From Rhodospirillaceae bacterium (GTDB taxonomy: Bacteria; Pseudomonadota; Alphaproteobacteria; Rickettsiales; UBA3002): 5,132 bases of DNA. Made by a program: the position numbers and the translations under genes. Below, piece by piece: positions 1 to 4,988 of the stretch (positions within the stretch are counted from its first letter, which is position 1; each line of letters begins with the position of its first letter). The DNA lies in assembly GCA_947458525.1 (NCBI GenBank), contig CANHAG010000128.1, forward strand, positions 1 to 5,132, in the 5' to 3' direction. The notes under the pieces are model-generated. The model saw only the letters and a list, made by a program, of their open reading frames with translations. It was not told the DNA's origin and did no database searches.

Positions 1-598
1 AGACAGCCGCCCCGAGCATGGTGGGAATGGCGAGGAAAAACGAAAACTCCGCCGCCGCGCGCCGCTCCATACCGATCAGCAGCGCCCCCATGATGGTAGC
101 GCCCGAGCGTGAGACGCCCGGAATCATGGCGAGGCATTGAAAAAACCCCACCGCCAGCGCCCGCCGCCAGCCCATCGCTTCGGTGAGCGGAATGGTGGGG
201 GTGGGTTTATATTTCTCAACCAGCAGAATCGCAAACCCGCCGGTAATCAGCGCGACCGAAACCACGAGGGGGCTGAATAATACTTCCTTGATGAAATCCC
301 GCGCGAGTACGCCGATCATGGCCGCAGGTAAAAAGGCAAGCAGGATATTGCGGATGAACGCCCAATCCTCCCGCCGCCCGGCAAGCGCGCCACGCGCAAC
401 AGCCCAGAGCTTGGCGAAATAAAGCCAGATGACAGCAAGAATCGCCCCGAACTGAATAACGATTTCAAACACCCGTCCGGGCGGGGCTTGAAACCCCAGG
501 AGATCCACCGCTAAAATCAGATGCCCGGTGGAGGAGACGGGCAGAAACTCCGTCAGCCCTTCAAGAATACCCAGTAATGCGGCGGTGAAAAATTCCAT
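1..598 (-). CDS. uppP: Undecaprenyl-diphosphate phosphatase (UppP/BacA), 3' end cut by window
   Basis: Integral membrane enzyme that dephosphorylates undecaprenyl diphosphate to the monophosphate, recycling the lipid carrier for peptidoglycan and other surface polymers; the family also confers bacitracin tolerance. I translated 199 residues from the ATG at 596-598. Both family signatures are present: EGLTEFLPVSSTGHL at residues 13-27, with the two acidic residues E13 and E17 and H26, and PGVSRSGAT at 160-168, with R164. Several hydrophobic segments lie between and after them. The E. coli protein is about 273 residues, so roughly the last quarter lies beyond position 1. The start fits the family, since the first motif normally begins about 13 residues in. 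It is odd that no Shine-Dalgarno precedes the ATG: the upstream bases are C-rich repeat sequence. It lies downstream of petC on the same strand, separated by the repeat, so it may have its own promoter or rely on readthrough. Identity is very secure. Confidence 0.95.
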   Translation of the reverse strand, partial: MEFFTAALLGILEGLTEFLPVSSTGHLILAVDLLGFQAPPGRVFEIVIQFGAILAVIWLYFAKLWAVARGALAGRREDWAFIRNILLAFLPAAMIGVLARDFIKEVLFSPLVVSVALITGGFAILLVEKYKPTPTIPLTEAMGWRRALAVGFFQCLAMIPGVSRSGATIMGALLIGMERRAAAEFSFFLAIPTMLGAAV

Positions 599-600
599 GG

Positions 601-772
601 GGGTTCGGGGGTCAGGTTTCAGGGGTCAGGTTTCAGGGAACTAAGAAGAAGGTTTCAGGGGTCGGGTTTAAGGTTTCGGGGAAGAAGAATTCAGTGCCAC
701 ACTTCTACCTTATCCCTGAAACCTGACCGCTGAAACCCGAAACCTGACCCCTGAAACCTGAAACCCGGAACC
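601..772. repeat. Degenerate repeat cluster forming a multi-register inverted repeat
   Basis: The gap between petC and uppP is built from variations on GGTTTCAGG and GGGGTCAGG on the plus strand in the left part (601-682) and from their complements in the right part (714-772). Two long pairings are visible. Bases 612-634 pair perfectly with 739-761 (23 bp), and bases 615-638 pair with 714-737 with one mismatch (23 of 24). The same left arm can therefore choose between two right arms. The central part carries purine-rich GAAGAA copies (644-650, 681-688). There is no T tract after a compact stem, so it is not a typical Rho-independent terminator, although it could still attenuate readthrough from petC into uppP. 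I do not recognise the repeat as a named family. Confidence 0.85.
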
Positions 773-776
773 TGCT

Positions 777-1535
777 CTACTCCACCTTCGACCAGATGCG
801 TTTCTTGGCGACATAAAAAAATCCAGTCATGATCAGCAGGAAAATCATCACGCGGATGCCCATACGCTTGCGGGTTTCCATCTCAGGCTCTGCCGCCCAT
901 TGCAGGAAATTCACCACATCCCGCGCCATTTGATCTACCGTTGCCTCCGTGCCATCCTGATAGGTGACACCGTCTGGCCTGAGTGGCGCCGCCATGGCAA
1001 TCAGCCCGCCGGGAAAGTAAGGGTTATAATGCAGACGCTCGGGCACCACCATGCCTTCAGGCGCCGGATAATACCCGGTAAGCAGGGAATAAAGGTAATT
1101 CGCACCATCCGGCCGCGCCTTGATCATCAGGCTTAAATCCGGCGGATAGGCACCACCCTGTGCAGCGCGCGCCGCTGCCGCGTTAGGGTAGGGCGAAGGG
1201 AACCGGTCAGACGGGCGGCCGGGGCGGTCAAACATGTCACCAAAATCATCCGGCCCGTCTTTGATGGTATATTCCGCCGCCAATGCTTTCACTTCGGCTT
1301 CAGAAAAACCCACATCCGTAAGGGTGCGGAAGGCTACGCGGTGAATGCCGTGGCAGGCGGCGCATACTTCGCGGTACACCTGTAAGCCGCGCTGAATGGC
1401 GGGGCGGTCAAACTTCCCGAAGACCCCATCAAACGACCAATCCACCTGCCGGTTGGGAGTCGCGGCGCCGGTGGCGGCGAGCGCTAACGCGGGCGCCAGT
1501 ATCAGTGCCGTAAGTGAGGGAAGAAACACACGCAT
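777..1535 (-). CDS. petC: Cytochrome c1, bc1 complex subunit
   Basis: Haem c subunit of the cytochrome bc1 complex (ubiquinol:cytochrome c oxidoreductase). It takes electrons from the Rieske centre and passes them to soluble cytochrome c on the periplasmic side. The 252 residues show a hydrophobic signal peptide (about 1-20), then the haem-binding CAACH at residues 58-62 (C58 and C61 covalent, H62 axial). The likely sixth ligand is M181 in GGLIAMAAPL. Conserved blocks such as NYLYSLLTGY and HYNPYFPGG are present. A single C-terminal membrane anchor (about 227-243) is followed by the basic AKKRIW tail, placing the haem domain in the periplasm. Length is normal for a bacterial cytochrome c1. 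It is the last gene of the petABC operon, starting 10 bases after the petB stop. Confident call. Confidence 0.97.
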   Translation of the reverse strand: MRVFLPSLTALILAPALALAATGAATPNRQVDWSFDGVFGKFDRPAIQRGLQVYREVCAACHGIHRVAFRTLTDVGFSEAEVKALAAEYTIKDGPDDFGDMFDRPGRPSDRFPSPYPNAAAARAAQGGAYPPDLSLMIKARPDGANYLYSLLTGYYPAPEGMVVPERLHYNPYFPGGLIAMAAPLRPDGVTYQDGTEATVDQMARDVVNFLQWAAEPEMETRKRMGIRVMIFLLIMTGFFYVAKKRIWSKVE

Positions 1536-1542
1536 GGCAGGG

Positions 1543-1548
1543 CTCCTA
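1543..1548 (-). promoter_or_regulatory. petC ribosome-binding site overlapping the petB stop
   Basis: On the minus strand the sequence reads TAGGAG, in which TAG is the petB stop codon and AGGAG is the Shine-Dalgarno for petC, seven bases before its ATG. This arrangement favours reinitiation and coupled translation of cytochromes b and c1. It also supports the chosen petC start. Confidence 0.8.
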
Positions 1549-2985
1549 GTTTTTCAGCACCGCTGCGCTGATGGACTCAGGCAGGGCAAGGGGTTTTTCA
1601 ATGCGGCCCAGAAGCGGCATGATGATGAGGAAGAAGGCAAAGTAAATCGCCGTGCAGATAAGGGAAAAGACAACATAAATCCCTTCCGCTGGTTTGGAGC
1701 CAAGATAGCCGAGAATGACCGCATTCACCGCGAACATCCAGTAAAACCAGCGGTAAAGCGGGCGGAAGGAAGCGCTGCGCACCGGCGAAGTATCAAGCCA
1801 GGGCAGGAAAAACAGCACGATGATCGCACCGAACATGGCGAGCACGCCTGCGAGCTTTGCCTCAATCACAAACCCGGCAAGGCCAATGAGCAGCAGGAAC
1901 CCACCCATCCCCAGCATGACAAGGAACCACTGCATGCGCCCCGCAGCGCCCTCGGCACAAGCAGGCTTCACGGCGGCAAGGAAATTACCCACACTGCACT
2001 CGCCCGCTTTTTTCAGCTTCCATTTGAGGAAGCCCGCGTAAGCAAGTGGCAGCACGGCAATCACCCAGAAGGGAACATCGAACACAAAGGCGCGCAGAAT
2101 GGCATAAAATGGCAGGAAATACCATTCGGGCACGATATGCATCGGGGTGACGAGCGGGTTGGCCTCGATATAATTATCGGGGTGGCCAAGATAGTTCGGC
2201 GCGAAGAAAATAAAGGCGGCATAGACAAGGAAAAACACACCGAACCCGAAGAAATCCTTCACCGTGTAGTAAGGGTGAAAGGGGATTTTATCTTTGGGGG
2301 ATTTTGCATCAATCCCCAGCGGATTGTTCGACCCATGCGTATGCAGCGCGATGAGGTGTAAGAACACCACCCCCACAATCAGAAATGGCAGCAGGTAATG
2401 CAGCACGAAAAACCGGTTGAGCGTTGGGCTATCGACCGAAAACCCACCCCAGAGCCAGGTGACGATGGGGTCGCCAATGAGCGGGAAGGCCGAGAATAAA
2501 TTGGTGATAACGGTTGCACCCCAGAAACTCATCTGCCCCCAGGGAAGCACATAGCCCATGAACGCAGTCGCCATCATGAGCAGCAGAATAATGACGCCAA
2601 GCCACCAGAGCACCTCGCGCGGGGCTTTGTAGGAACCATAATAAAGCCCGCGGAAAATATGGATATAGACGACGATGAAGAACATCGACGCGCCCACCGC
2701 ATGCATGTAGCGCAGCAGCCAGCCATAATTGACGTTGCGCATGATATGTTCAACAGAATCAAACGCCCCCGCCGCCGTAGGGTTATAATGCATGGCCAGC
2801 ATGATGCCGGTCAGGATCTGAATGACAAGGCAGATGCCCGCGATGGAGCCGAAATTCCACCAGTAATTGAGGTTGCGCGGGGTGGGATAATCAACCAGCG
2901 CCGACTTCGCGCCCGAAAAAATGGGCAGGCGGTAATCGATCCAGCCTGCAATGCCGGGTTGCTGCTCTTTCGGTGCGTGGGCCAT
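1546..2985 (-). CDS. petB: Cytochrome b, bc1 complex subunit, with extra membrane insertion
   Basis: Core membrane subunit of the bc1 complex, carrying two b haems and the Qo and Qi quinone sites of the Q cycle. The 479-residue product has the haem ligand pairs H95/H109 and H196/H210, each 14 apart, on the second and fourth helices. It has the Qo-site PEWY at 286-289 and the PWLDTS-VRS block near 395-403. It is a bc1-type full-length protein, not the split b6/subunit IV form. It is longer than the roughly 430 residues usual in this group. About 76 residues (300-375) lie between ILRA and [12 protein letters not shown], where mitochondrial proteins have only a few and Rhodobacter, as I recall it, about 20. 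The extra part holds two predicted membrane segments (about 303-320 and 352-374) joined by a lysine-rich loop with C330 and C343. The reading frame is intact. petB lies between petA and petC with very short gaps, as expected for one transcript. Confidence 0.97.
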   Translation of the reverse strand: MAHAPKEQQPGIAGWIDYRLPIFSGAKSALVDYPTPRNLNYWWNFGSIAGICLVIQILTGIMLAMHYNPTAAGAFDSVEHIMRNVNYGWLLRYMHAVGASMFFIVVYIHIFRGLYYGSYKAPREVLWWLGVIILLLMMATAFMGYVLPWGQMSFWGATVITNLFSAFPLIGDPIVTWLWGGFSVDSPTLNRFFVLHYLLPFLIVGVVFLHLIALHTHGSNNPLGIDAKSPKDKIPFHPYYTVKDFFGFGVFFLVYAAFIFFAPNYLGHPDNYIEANPLVTPMHIVPEWYFLPFYAILRAFVFDVPFWVIAVLPLAYAGFLKWKLKKAGECSVGNFLAAVKPACAEGAAGRMQWFLVMLGMGGFLLLIGLAGFVIEAKLAGVLAMFGAIIVLFFLPWLDTSPVRSASFRPLYRWFYWMFAVNAVILGYLGSKPAEGIYVVFSLICTAIYFAFFLIIMPLLGRIEKPLALPESISAAVLKN

Positions 2986-2990
2986 AACTG

Positions 2991-2996
2991 CTCCTA
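2991..2996 (-). promoter_or_regulatory. petB ribosome-binding site overlapping the petA stop
   Basis: The minus strand reads TAGGAG, with TAG ending petA and AGGAG lying five bases before the petB ATG. This is the same six-base junction as at petB/petC, so translation of all three subunits appears coupled. It fixes the petB start. Confidence 0.8.
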
Positions 2997-3524
2997 GCCG
3001 ATTTTCACTTTGGTTTCTGAGATAAATTCATAAGGCGGGATGACAAGATTGGTGGGTGCCGGGCCTTTGCGGATGCGCCCTGCCGTATCATAATACGACC
3101 CATGGCACGGGCAGAACCAGCCGCGATATTCGCCGGCCTGATTCCCCAGCGGCACACAGCCAAGATGGGTACAGATTCCCACCATCACCAGCCATTGCTT
3201 CTTGTCTTTTTTCACCCGCTCCGCATCTGTTTGCGGGTCGCGCAGTTCGCTCAGCGGCACGGCCTCAGCCTCGGCGATATTTTCCGCCGTGCGGTGGCGG
3301 ATGAAGACCGGCTTGCCACGCCACATCACCTTGATTTCCTGCCCCTCAGCAATGGGGGAAAGATCCACCTCGGTGGATGAAAGCGCCAGCACATCTGCCG
3401 AAGGGTTCATGCTGTTGACAAACGGCCAGATGACCGCCGCCGCCCCAAGTGCGCCCATGGCCTGTGCGGTGAGGATGATAAAATCCCGGCGGGTGCCGTC
3501 TTCCTGAGGCTGTTCGGTGCTCAT
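2994..3524 (-). CDS. petA: Rieske iron-sulfur subunit of the bc1 complex
   Basis: Carries the [2Fe-2S] cluster that accepts the first electron from quinol at the Qo site and delivers it to cytochrome c1. The 176 residues begin with a twin-arginine type N-terminus (TRRDFI at 11-16, R12-R13) followed by a hydrophobic segment to about residue 35. In this family that segment stays as an uncleaved anchor after Tat export. A flexible hinge (about 36-50) leads to the Rieske fold. Cluster-binding boxes are CTHLGC at 118-123 (ligands C118, H120; disulfide C123) and CPCHGS at 138-143 (ligands C138, H141; disulfide C140). The final GPAPTNL block (154-160) is also typical. Length is normal. The ATG at 3522-3524 has AAGGA eight bases upstream (3533-3537). 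First gene of the petABC operon; promoter and FNR-like box lie just upstream. Confidence 0.97.
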   Translation of the reverse strand: MSTEQPQEDGTRRDFIILTAQAMGALGAAAVIWPFVNSMNPSADVLALSSTEVDLSPIAEGQEIKVMWRGKPVFIRHRTAENIAEAEAVPLSELRDPQTDAERVKKDKKQWLVMVGICTHLGCVPLGNQAGEYRGWFCPCHGSYYDTAGRIRKGPAPTNLVIPPYEFISETKVKIG

Positions 3525-3568
3525 ACGGTTCGTCCTTCGCGATTGCGAGTCATCGGATATTTCACCGG

Positions 3569-3597
3569 GTGCTACTGAATGTGCGCCAGACTGTCAA
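3569..3597 (-). promoter_or_regulatory. Candidate sigma70-type promoter for petABC
   Basis: On the minus strand a perfect -35 TTGACA (3592-3597) is followed after exactly 17 bases by TAGCAC (3569-3574), a weaker -10. Good -35 boxes with degenerate -10 boxes are common in alphaproteobacteria. The predicted transcript would start near 3562, giving a leader of about 37 bases before the petA ATG. No better promoter is visible in the gap. Confidence 0.6.
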
Positions 3598-3614
3598 GGA
3601 TACAGCGCAGCGCA

Positions 3615-3628
3615 TTGACTTAAATCAC
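3615..3628. promoter_or_regulatory. FNR/FixK-type binding site upstream of petABC
   Basis: The 14-base sequence TTGACTTAAATCAC matches the FNR/Anr/FixK consensus TTGAT-N4-ATCAA in both core half-sites (TTGA and ATCA), missing only one inner and one outer base. Its centre (3621.5) lies about 60 bp upstream of the predicted petA transcription start, close to the -61.5 class I activator position known for the CRP/FNR family. I infer oxygen- or redox-responsive control of the bc1 operon. No regulator gene is in the window. Confidence 0.5.
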
Positions 3629-3653
3629 ATCTTTGCGTTAGGGCTGTGGCCGC

Positions 3654-3719
3654 ATGCTCCAGATCGTACTTTACCAGCCCGACATCCCGCGCATACCCCA
3701 TAGCCTCACGCAGCGGTGA
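3654..3719 (+). pseudogene. trmL: 5' remnant of a trmL-like tRNA methyltransferase gene
   Basis: An ATG opens a frame reading MLQIVLYQPDIP, which strongly resembles the N-terminus of TrmL, the SPOUT-class enzyme that 2'-O-methylates position 34 of some tRNAs; the family typically continues QNTGxxLRL. Here the likeness stops after about 12 codons (3689) and the frame ends at a TGA after 21 residues, against about 150 in the family. None of the downstream SPOUT motifs is found in the window. The remnant faces away from petA, and I recall trmL lying divergent from petA in alphaproteobacteria, which supports the identity. A weak plus-strand promoter (TTGACT at 3615-3620, 17-base spacer, TTAGGG) lies directly before it. 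The match rests on a dozen residues, so chance cannot be fully excluded. Confidence 0.55.
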
Positions 3720-3734
3720 GGATGGGCGAACACC

Positions 3735-4247
3735 CTAACGTGACCTGAACCCGCCATTAGGAAGAGAGGGCAAATCTGGAGGCTCTGAAGGGTTAGTAAT
3801 GTCAGTAATAGGCTTTGTTGGATCTACCAGACGAAACGGACTGGGCGGAGTTCCAGCAGCACTTGGTGGCGCGGCTTGGAATTCCCGTCTCGCTTTTTCT
3901 AAGCGCACTTGTTCTTCGCGGACGAACGTTGGAAAATTGCGATCATCACCATTTAGCAACGCCTGTGCATAATTTGACAAAATACTGCCGTTGCCCGCTG
4001 CAATAGCGGCGTTCATTTCTCTAACGAGAACAGTCCCCATTGTTCTACCATCGTTAGTAATTTGAATCGTTGCATCTTGCAGATCGGGCCGAGAAAGGGT
4101 TTCATATCCGAATGGTAAAGTACGATGCACATCCCCACGGTCAGAACTAATCGAAACGGATGTGTCTCCCGGGCCTGTGGCCATAGAAACACTATAACCT
4201 CCAGTCGATCCCGGGGTCGGGGTCACATCCAAGACAATGTTTGTCAT
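3735..4247 (-). CDS. Hypothetical protein, 170 residues, proline-rich C-terminus
   Basis: I do not recognise this protein. The ATG at 4245-4247 has a strong Shine-Dalgarno, GAGGAG at 4254-4259, six bases upstream, which argues for a real translated gene. The product has no signal peptide, no membrane segment, and no cysteine or tryptophan. Residues 1-75 are rich in Thr, Ser, Gly and Asp and look beta-rich. Residues about 76-124 look helical, ending in the charged EEQVRLEKARREF. Residues 125-165 are rich in proline, probably disordered. Base composition looks more AT-rich than the pet genes, and it is preceded by a very AT-rich stretch containing the 12-bp palindrome TATAAGCTTATA (4270-4281), where its promoter probably lies. 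It ends beside the truncated trmL start, so it may belong to incoming DNA. An effector, phage or structural role cannot be judged from sequence. Confidence 0.65.
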   Translation of the reverse strand: MTNIVLDVTPTPGSTGGYSVSMATGPGDTSVSISSDRGDVHRTLPFGYETLSRPDLQDATIQITNDGRTMGTVLVREMNAAIAAGNGSILSNYAQALLNGDDRNFPTFVREEQVRLEKARREFQAAPPSAAGTPPSPFRLVDPTKPITDITNPSEPPDLPSLPNGGFRSR

Positions 4248-4318
4248 TACACACTCCTCAGCTTAAAGTTATAAGCTTATATTAACTATAAATTATTAAA
4301 TAAAAATAAATCTTTCTT

Positions 4319-4349
4319 TAAAAAAGAGTTAACGAAACACTCTTTTTTA
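4319..4349. terminator. AT-rich perfect hairpin, possible bidirectional terminator
   Basis: Bases 4319-4329 pair perfectly with 4339-4349 (11 bp) around a 9-base loop. The stem is A-rich on the left and T-rich on the right, with a central GAG/CTC, so on either strand it gives a hairpin with a run of U. The weak GC content makes it a modest terminator at best. It stands about 70 bp upstream of the hypothetical gene's start, so it could insulate that gene from transcription arriving on the minus strand. The rest of 4260-4405 is AT-rich and holds no recognisable gene. Confidence 0.45.
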
Positions 4350-4405
4350 TCTACGAAAAATTTAAGTTAAGGTAGGGTCCGGAAGGATTAACCAGAAAAT
4401 CCTGG

Positions 4406-4559
4406 TTGCCATGTACTGGTATGGTATGAAATGCACGAAACCATGGAGTCCGAGATTTTGCGTGAGAAGCAAATCAAGGGCGGATCACGCAAAAAGAAGC
4501 TGGCACTCATTGAAGGCTTGAATCCTGAATGGAACGACCTATCAACAGAGTTATTTTAG
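4406..4559 (+). pseudogene. 3' fragment of a GIY-YIG nuclease gene (truncated duplicate)
   Basis: This stretch encodes residues 46-95 of the same small GIY-YIG protein found complete at 4688-4975, in one uninterrupted frame ending at the same TAG (4557-4559). Only one base differs across the shared region: A4453 versus C4869, giving Glu instead of Ala at residue 61. The N-terminal half with the GIY and YIG motifs is missing, and an in-frame TAA at 4389-4391 lies just upstream of the breakpoint. It cannot make an active nuclease, because the GIY/YIG tyrosines and the catalytic arginine are absent. Near identity implies recent duplication or gene conversion. Confidence 0.9.
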
Positions 4560-4572
4560 TTTTATACCTAGG
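4406..4572 (+). repeat. Direct repeat copy 1 (167 bp)
   Basis: Identical to 4822-4988 at 166 of 167 positions, offset by 416. It covers the GIY-YIG 3' end plus 13 bases after the stop, ending in CCTAGG. The next base begins the palindromic element, so copy 1 is the tail of a head-to-tail tandem unit. Confidence 0.95.
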
Positions 4573-4664
4573 CTGGATTGCTTCGCTGCGCTCGCAATGA
4601 CGACCTTAAACGTCATTGCCCCCTCATTTCGTCATTGCGAGGCCTTCAGGCCGAAGCAATCCAG
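4573..4664. repeat. 92-bp palindromic dispersed-repeat element
   Basis: The ends CTGGATTGCTTCG (4573-4585) and CGAAGCAATCCAG (4652-4664) are perfect 13-bp inverted repeats. Inside them CTCGCAATGACGA (4591-4603) pairs perfectly with TCGTCATTGCGAG (4629-4641), leaving a central region with one further CGTCATTGC copy (4611-4619) and a small GGCC-TTCA-GGCC hairpin (4641-4652). GATTGCTTCG...CGCAATGACG sequences occur as intergenic palindromic repeats in many bacteria, as I recall; I cannot give a family name. It ends 23 bases before the GIY-YIG ATG and could act as a transcript stem, or as the end of a mobile cassette. Confidence 0.85.
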
Positions 4665-4687
4665 CATCAAAATCAAAATAAATCTCC

Positions 4688-4975
4688 ATGAAACAACCCG
4701 CAGTTTACATGATGGCGAGCGGTAGAAACGGCACGATTTATATCGGCGTCACCTCTAATCTTGTGCGGCGGCATTATGAACATACCCACCGCCTCGTCCC
4801 CGGGTTCACCAAAAAATATGATTGCCATGTACTGGTATGGTATGAAATGCACGAAACCATGGAGTCCGCGATTTTGCGTGAGAAGCAAATCAAGGGCGGA
4901 TCACGCAAAAAGAAGCTGGCACTCATTGAAGGCTTGAATCCTGAATGGAACGACCTATCAACAGAGTTATTTTAG
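4688..4975 (+). CDS. Small GIY-YIG nuclease family protein
   Basis: A 95-residue single-domain member of the GIY-YIG superfamily (the YhbQ/UvrC N-terminal-like group), predicted to cut or bind DNA; biological roles of these small proteins are largely unsettled. The GIY equivalent is VYM at 6-8 (Y7) and the YIG is exact at 18-20. The likely catalytic arginine is R27 or R28 in NLVRRHYEH, and the metal-binding glutamate is E65 in REKQIK (64-69). The C-terminal LALIEGLNPEWNDL block is typical of the group. Length is normal and the frame intact, so it is probably functional. The ATG has no clear Shine-Dalgarno. Residues 46-95 are duplicated just upstream in a truncated copy. An IS481 element begins 13 bases after the stop, leaving the gene whole. 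Confidence 0.9.
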   Translation: MKQPAVYMMASGRNGTIYIGVTSNLVRRHYEHTHRLVPGFTKKYDCHVLVWYEMHETMESAILREKQIKGGSRKKKLALIEGLNPEWNDLSTELF

Positions 4976-4988
4976 TTTTATACCTAGG
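4822..4988 (+). repeat. Direct repeat copy 2 (167 bp)
   Basis: Matches 4406-4572 with one substitution (C4869 versus A4453). On the left, the match is lost at 4821/4405, inside the gene. On the right it ends exactly at CCTAGG, where the insertion sequence starts. Confidence 0.95.
4983..4988. other. IS481-type target site CCTAGG (candidate target duplication)
   Basis: IS481 of Bordetella pertussis is known to insert at NCTAGN and duplicate six bases. CCTAGG fits that consensus and lies immediately before the sequence break where the element starts. The uninterrupted counterpart is at 4567-4572 in the other repeat copy. The second copy of the duplication would lie beyond the window. Confidence 0.65.

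Noticed and set aside
183..422. Plus-strand 79-codon frame inside uppP
   Set aside because: Antisense shadow of uppP, which has both family motifs on the other strand.
601..772. Possible CRISPR array
   Set aside because: The units are short, variable in spacing and occur in both orientations without unique spacers.
1396..2361. A 321-codon open frame on the plus strand across petC and petB
   Set aside because: It lies antisense to clearly identified genes, has a composition rich in His, Lys and Glu with no recognisable family, and is explained by the codon pattern of the GC-rich opposite strand.
3636..3740. A tRNA or structured RNA gene between petA and the hypothetical gene
   Set aside because: No cloverleaf, T-loop or anticodon arm can be built; the stretch is better explained by a trmL start plus promoter DNA.
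4319..4349. Hairpin as an insertion-sequence end
   Set aside because: It is a closed 11-bp stem of low complexity with no second copy or transposase beside it; a terminator-like role is simpler.
4425..4559. A short functional protein from an internal ATG in the GIY-YIG fragment
   Set aside because: No ribosome site and no catalytic motifs; the sequence is simply the 3' end of a duplicated gene.
4673..4888. Minus-strand 71-codon frame over the GIY-YIG gene
   Set aside because: Antisense to a well-supported gene; no motif of its own.
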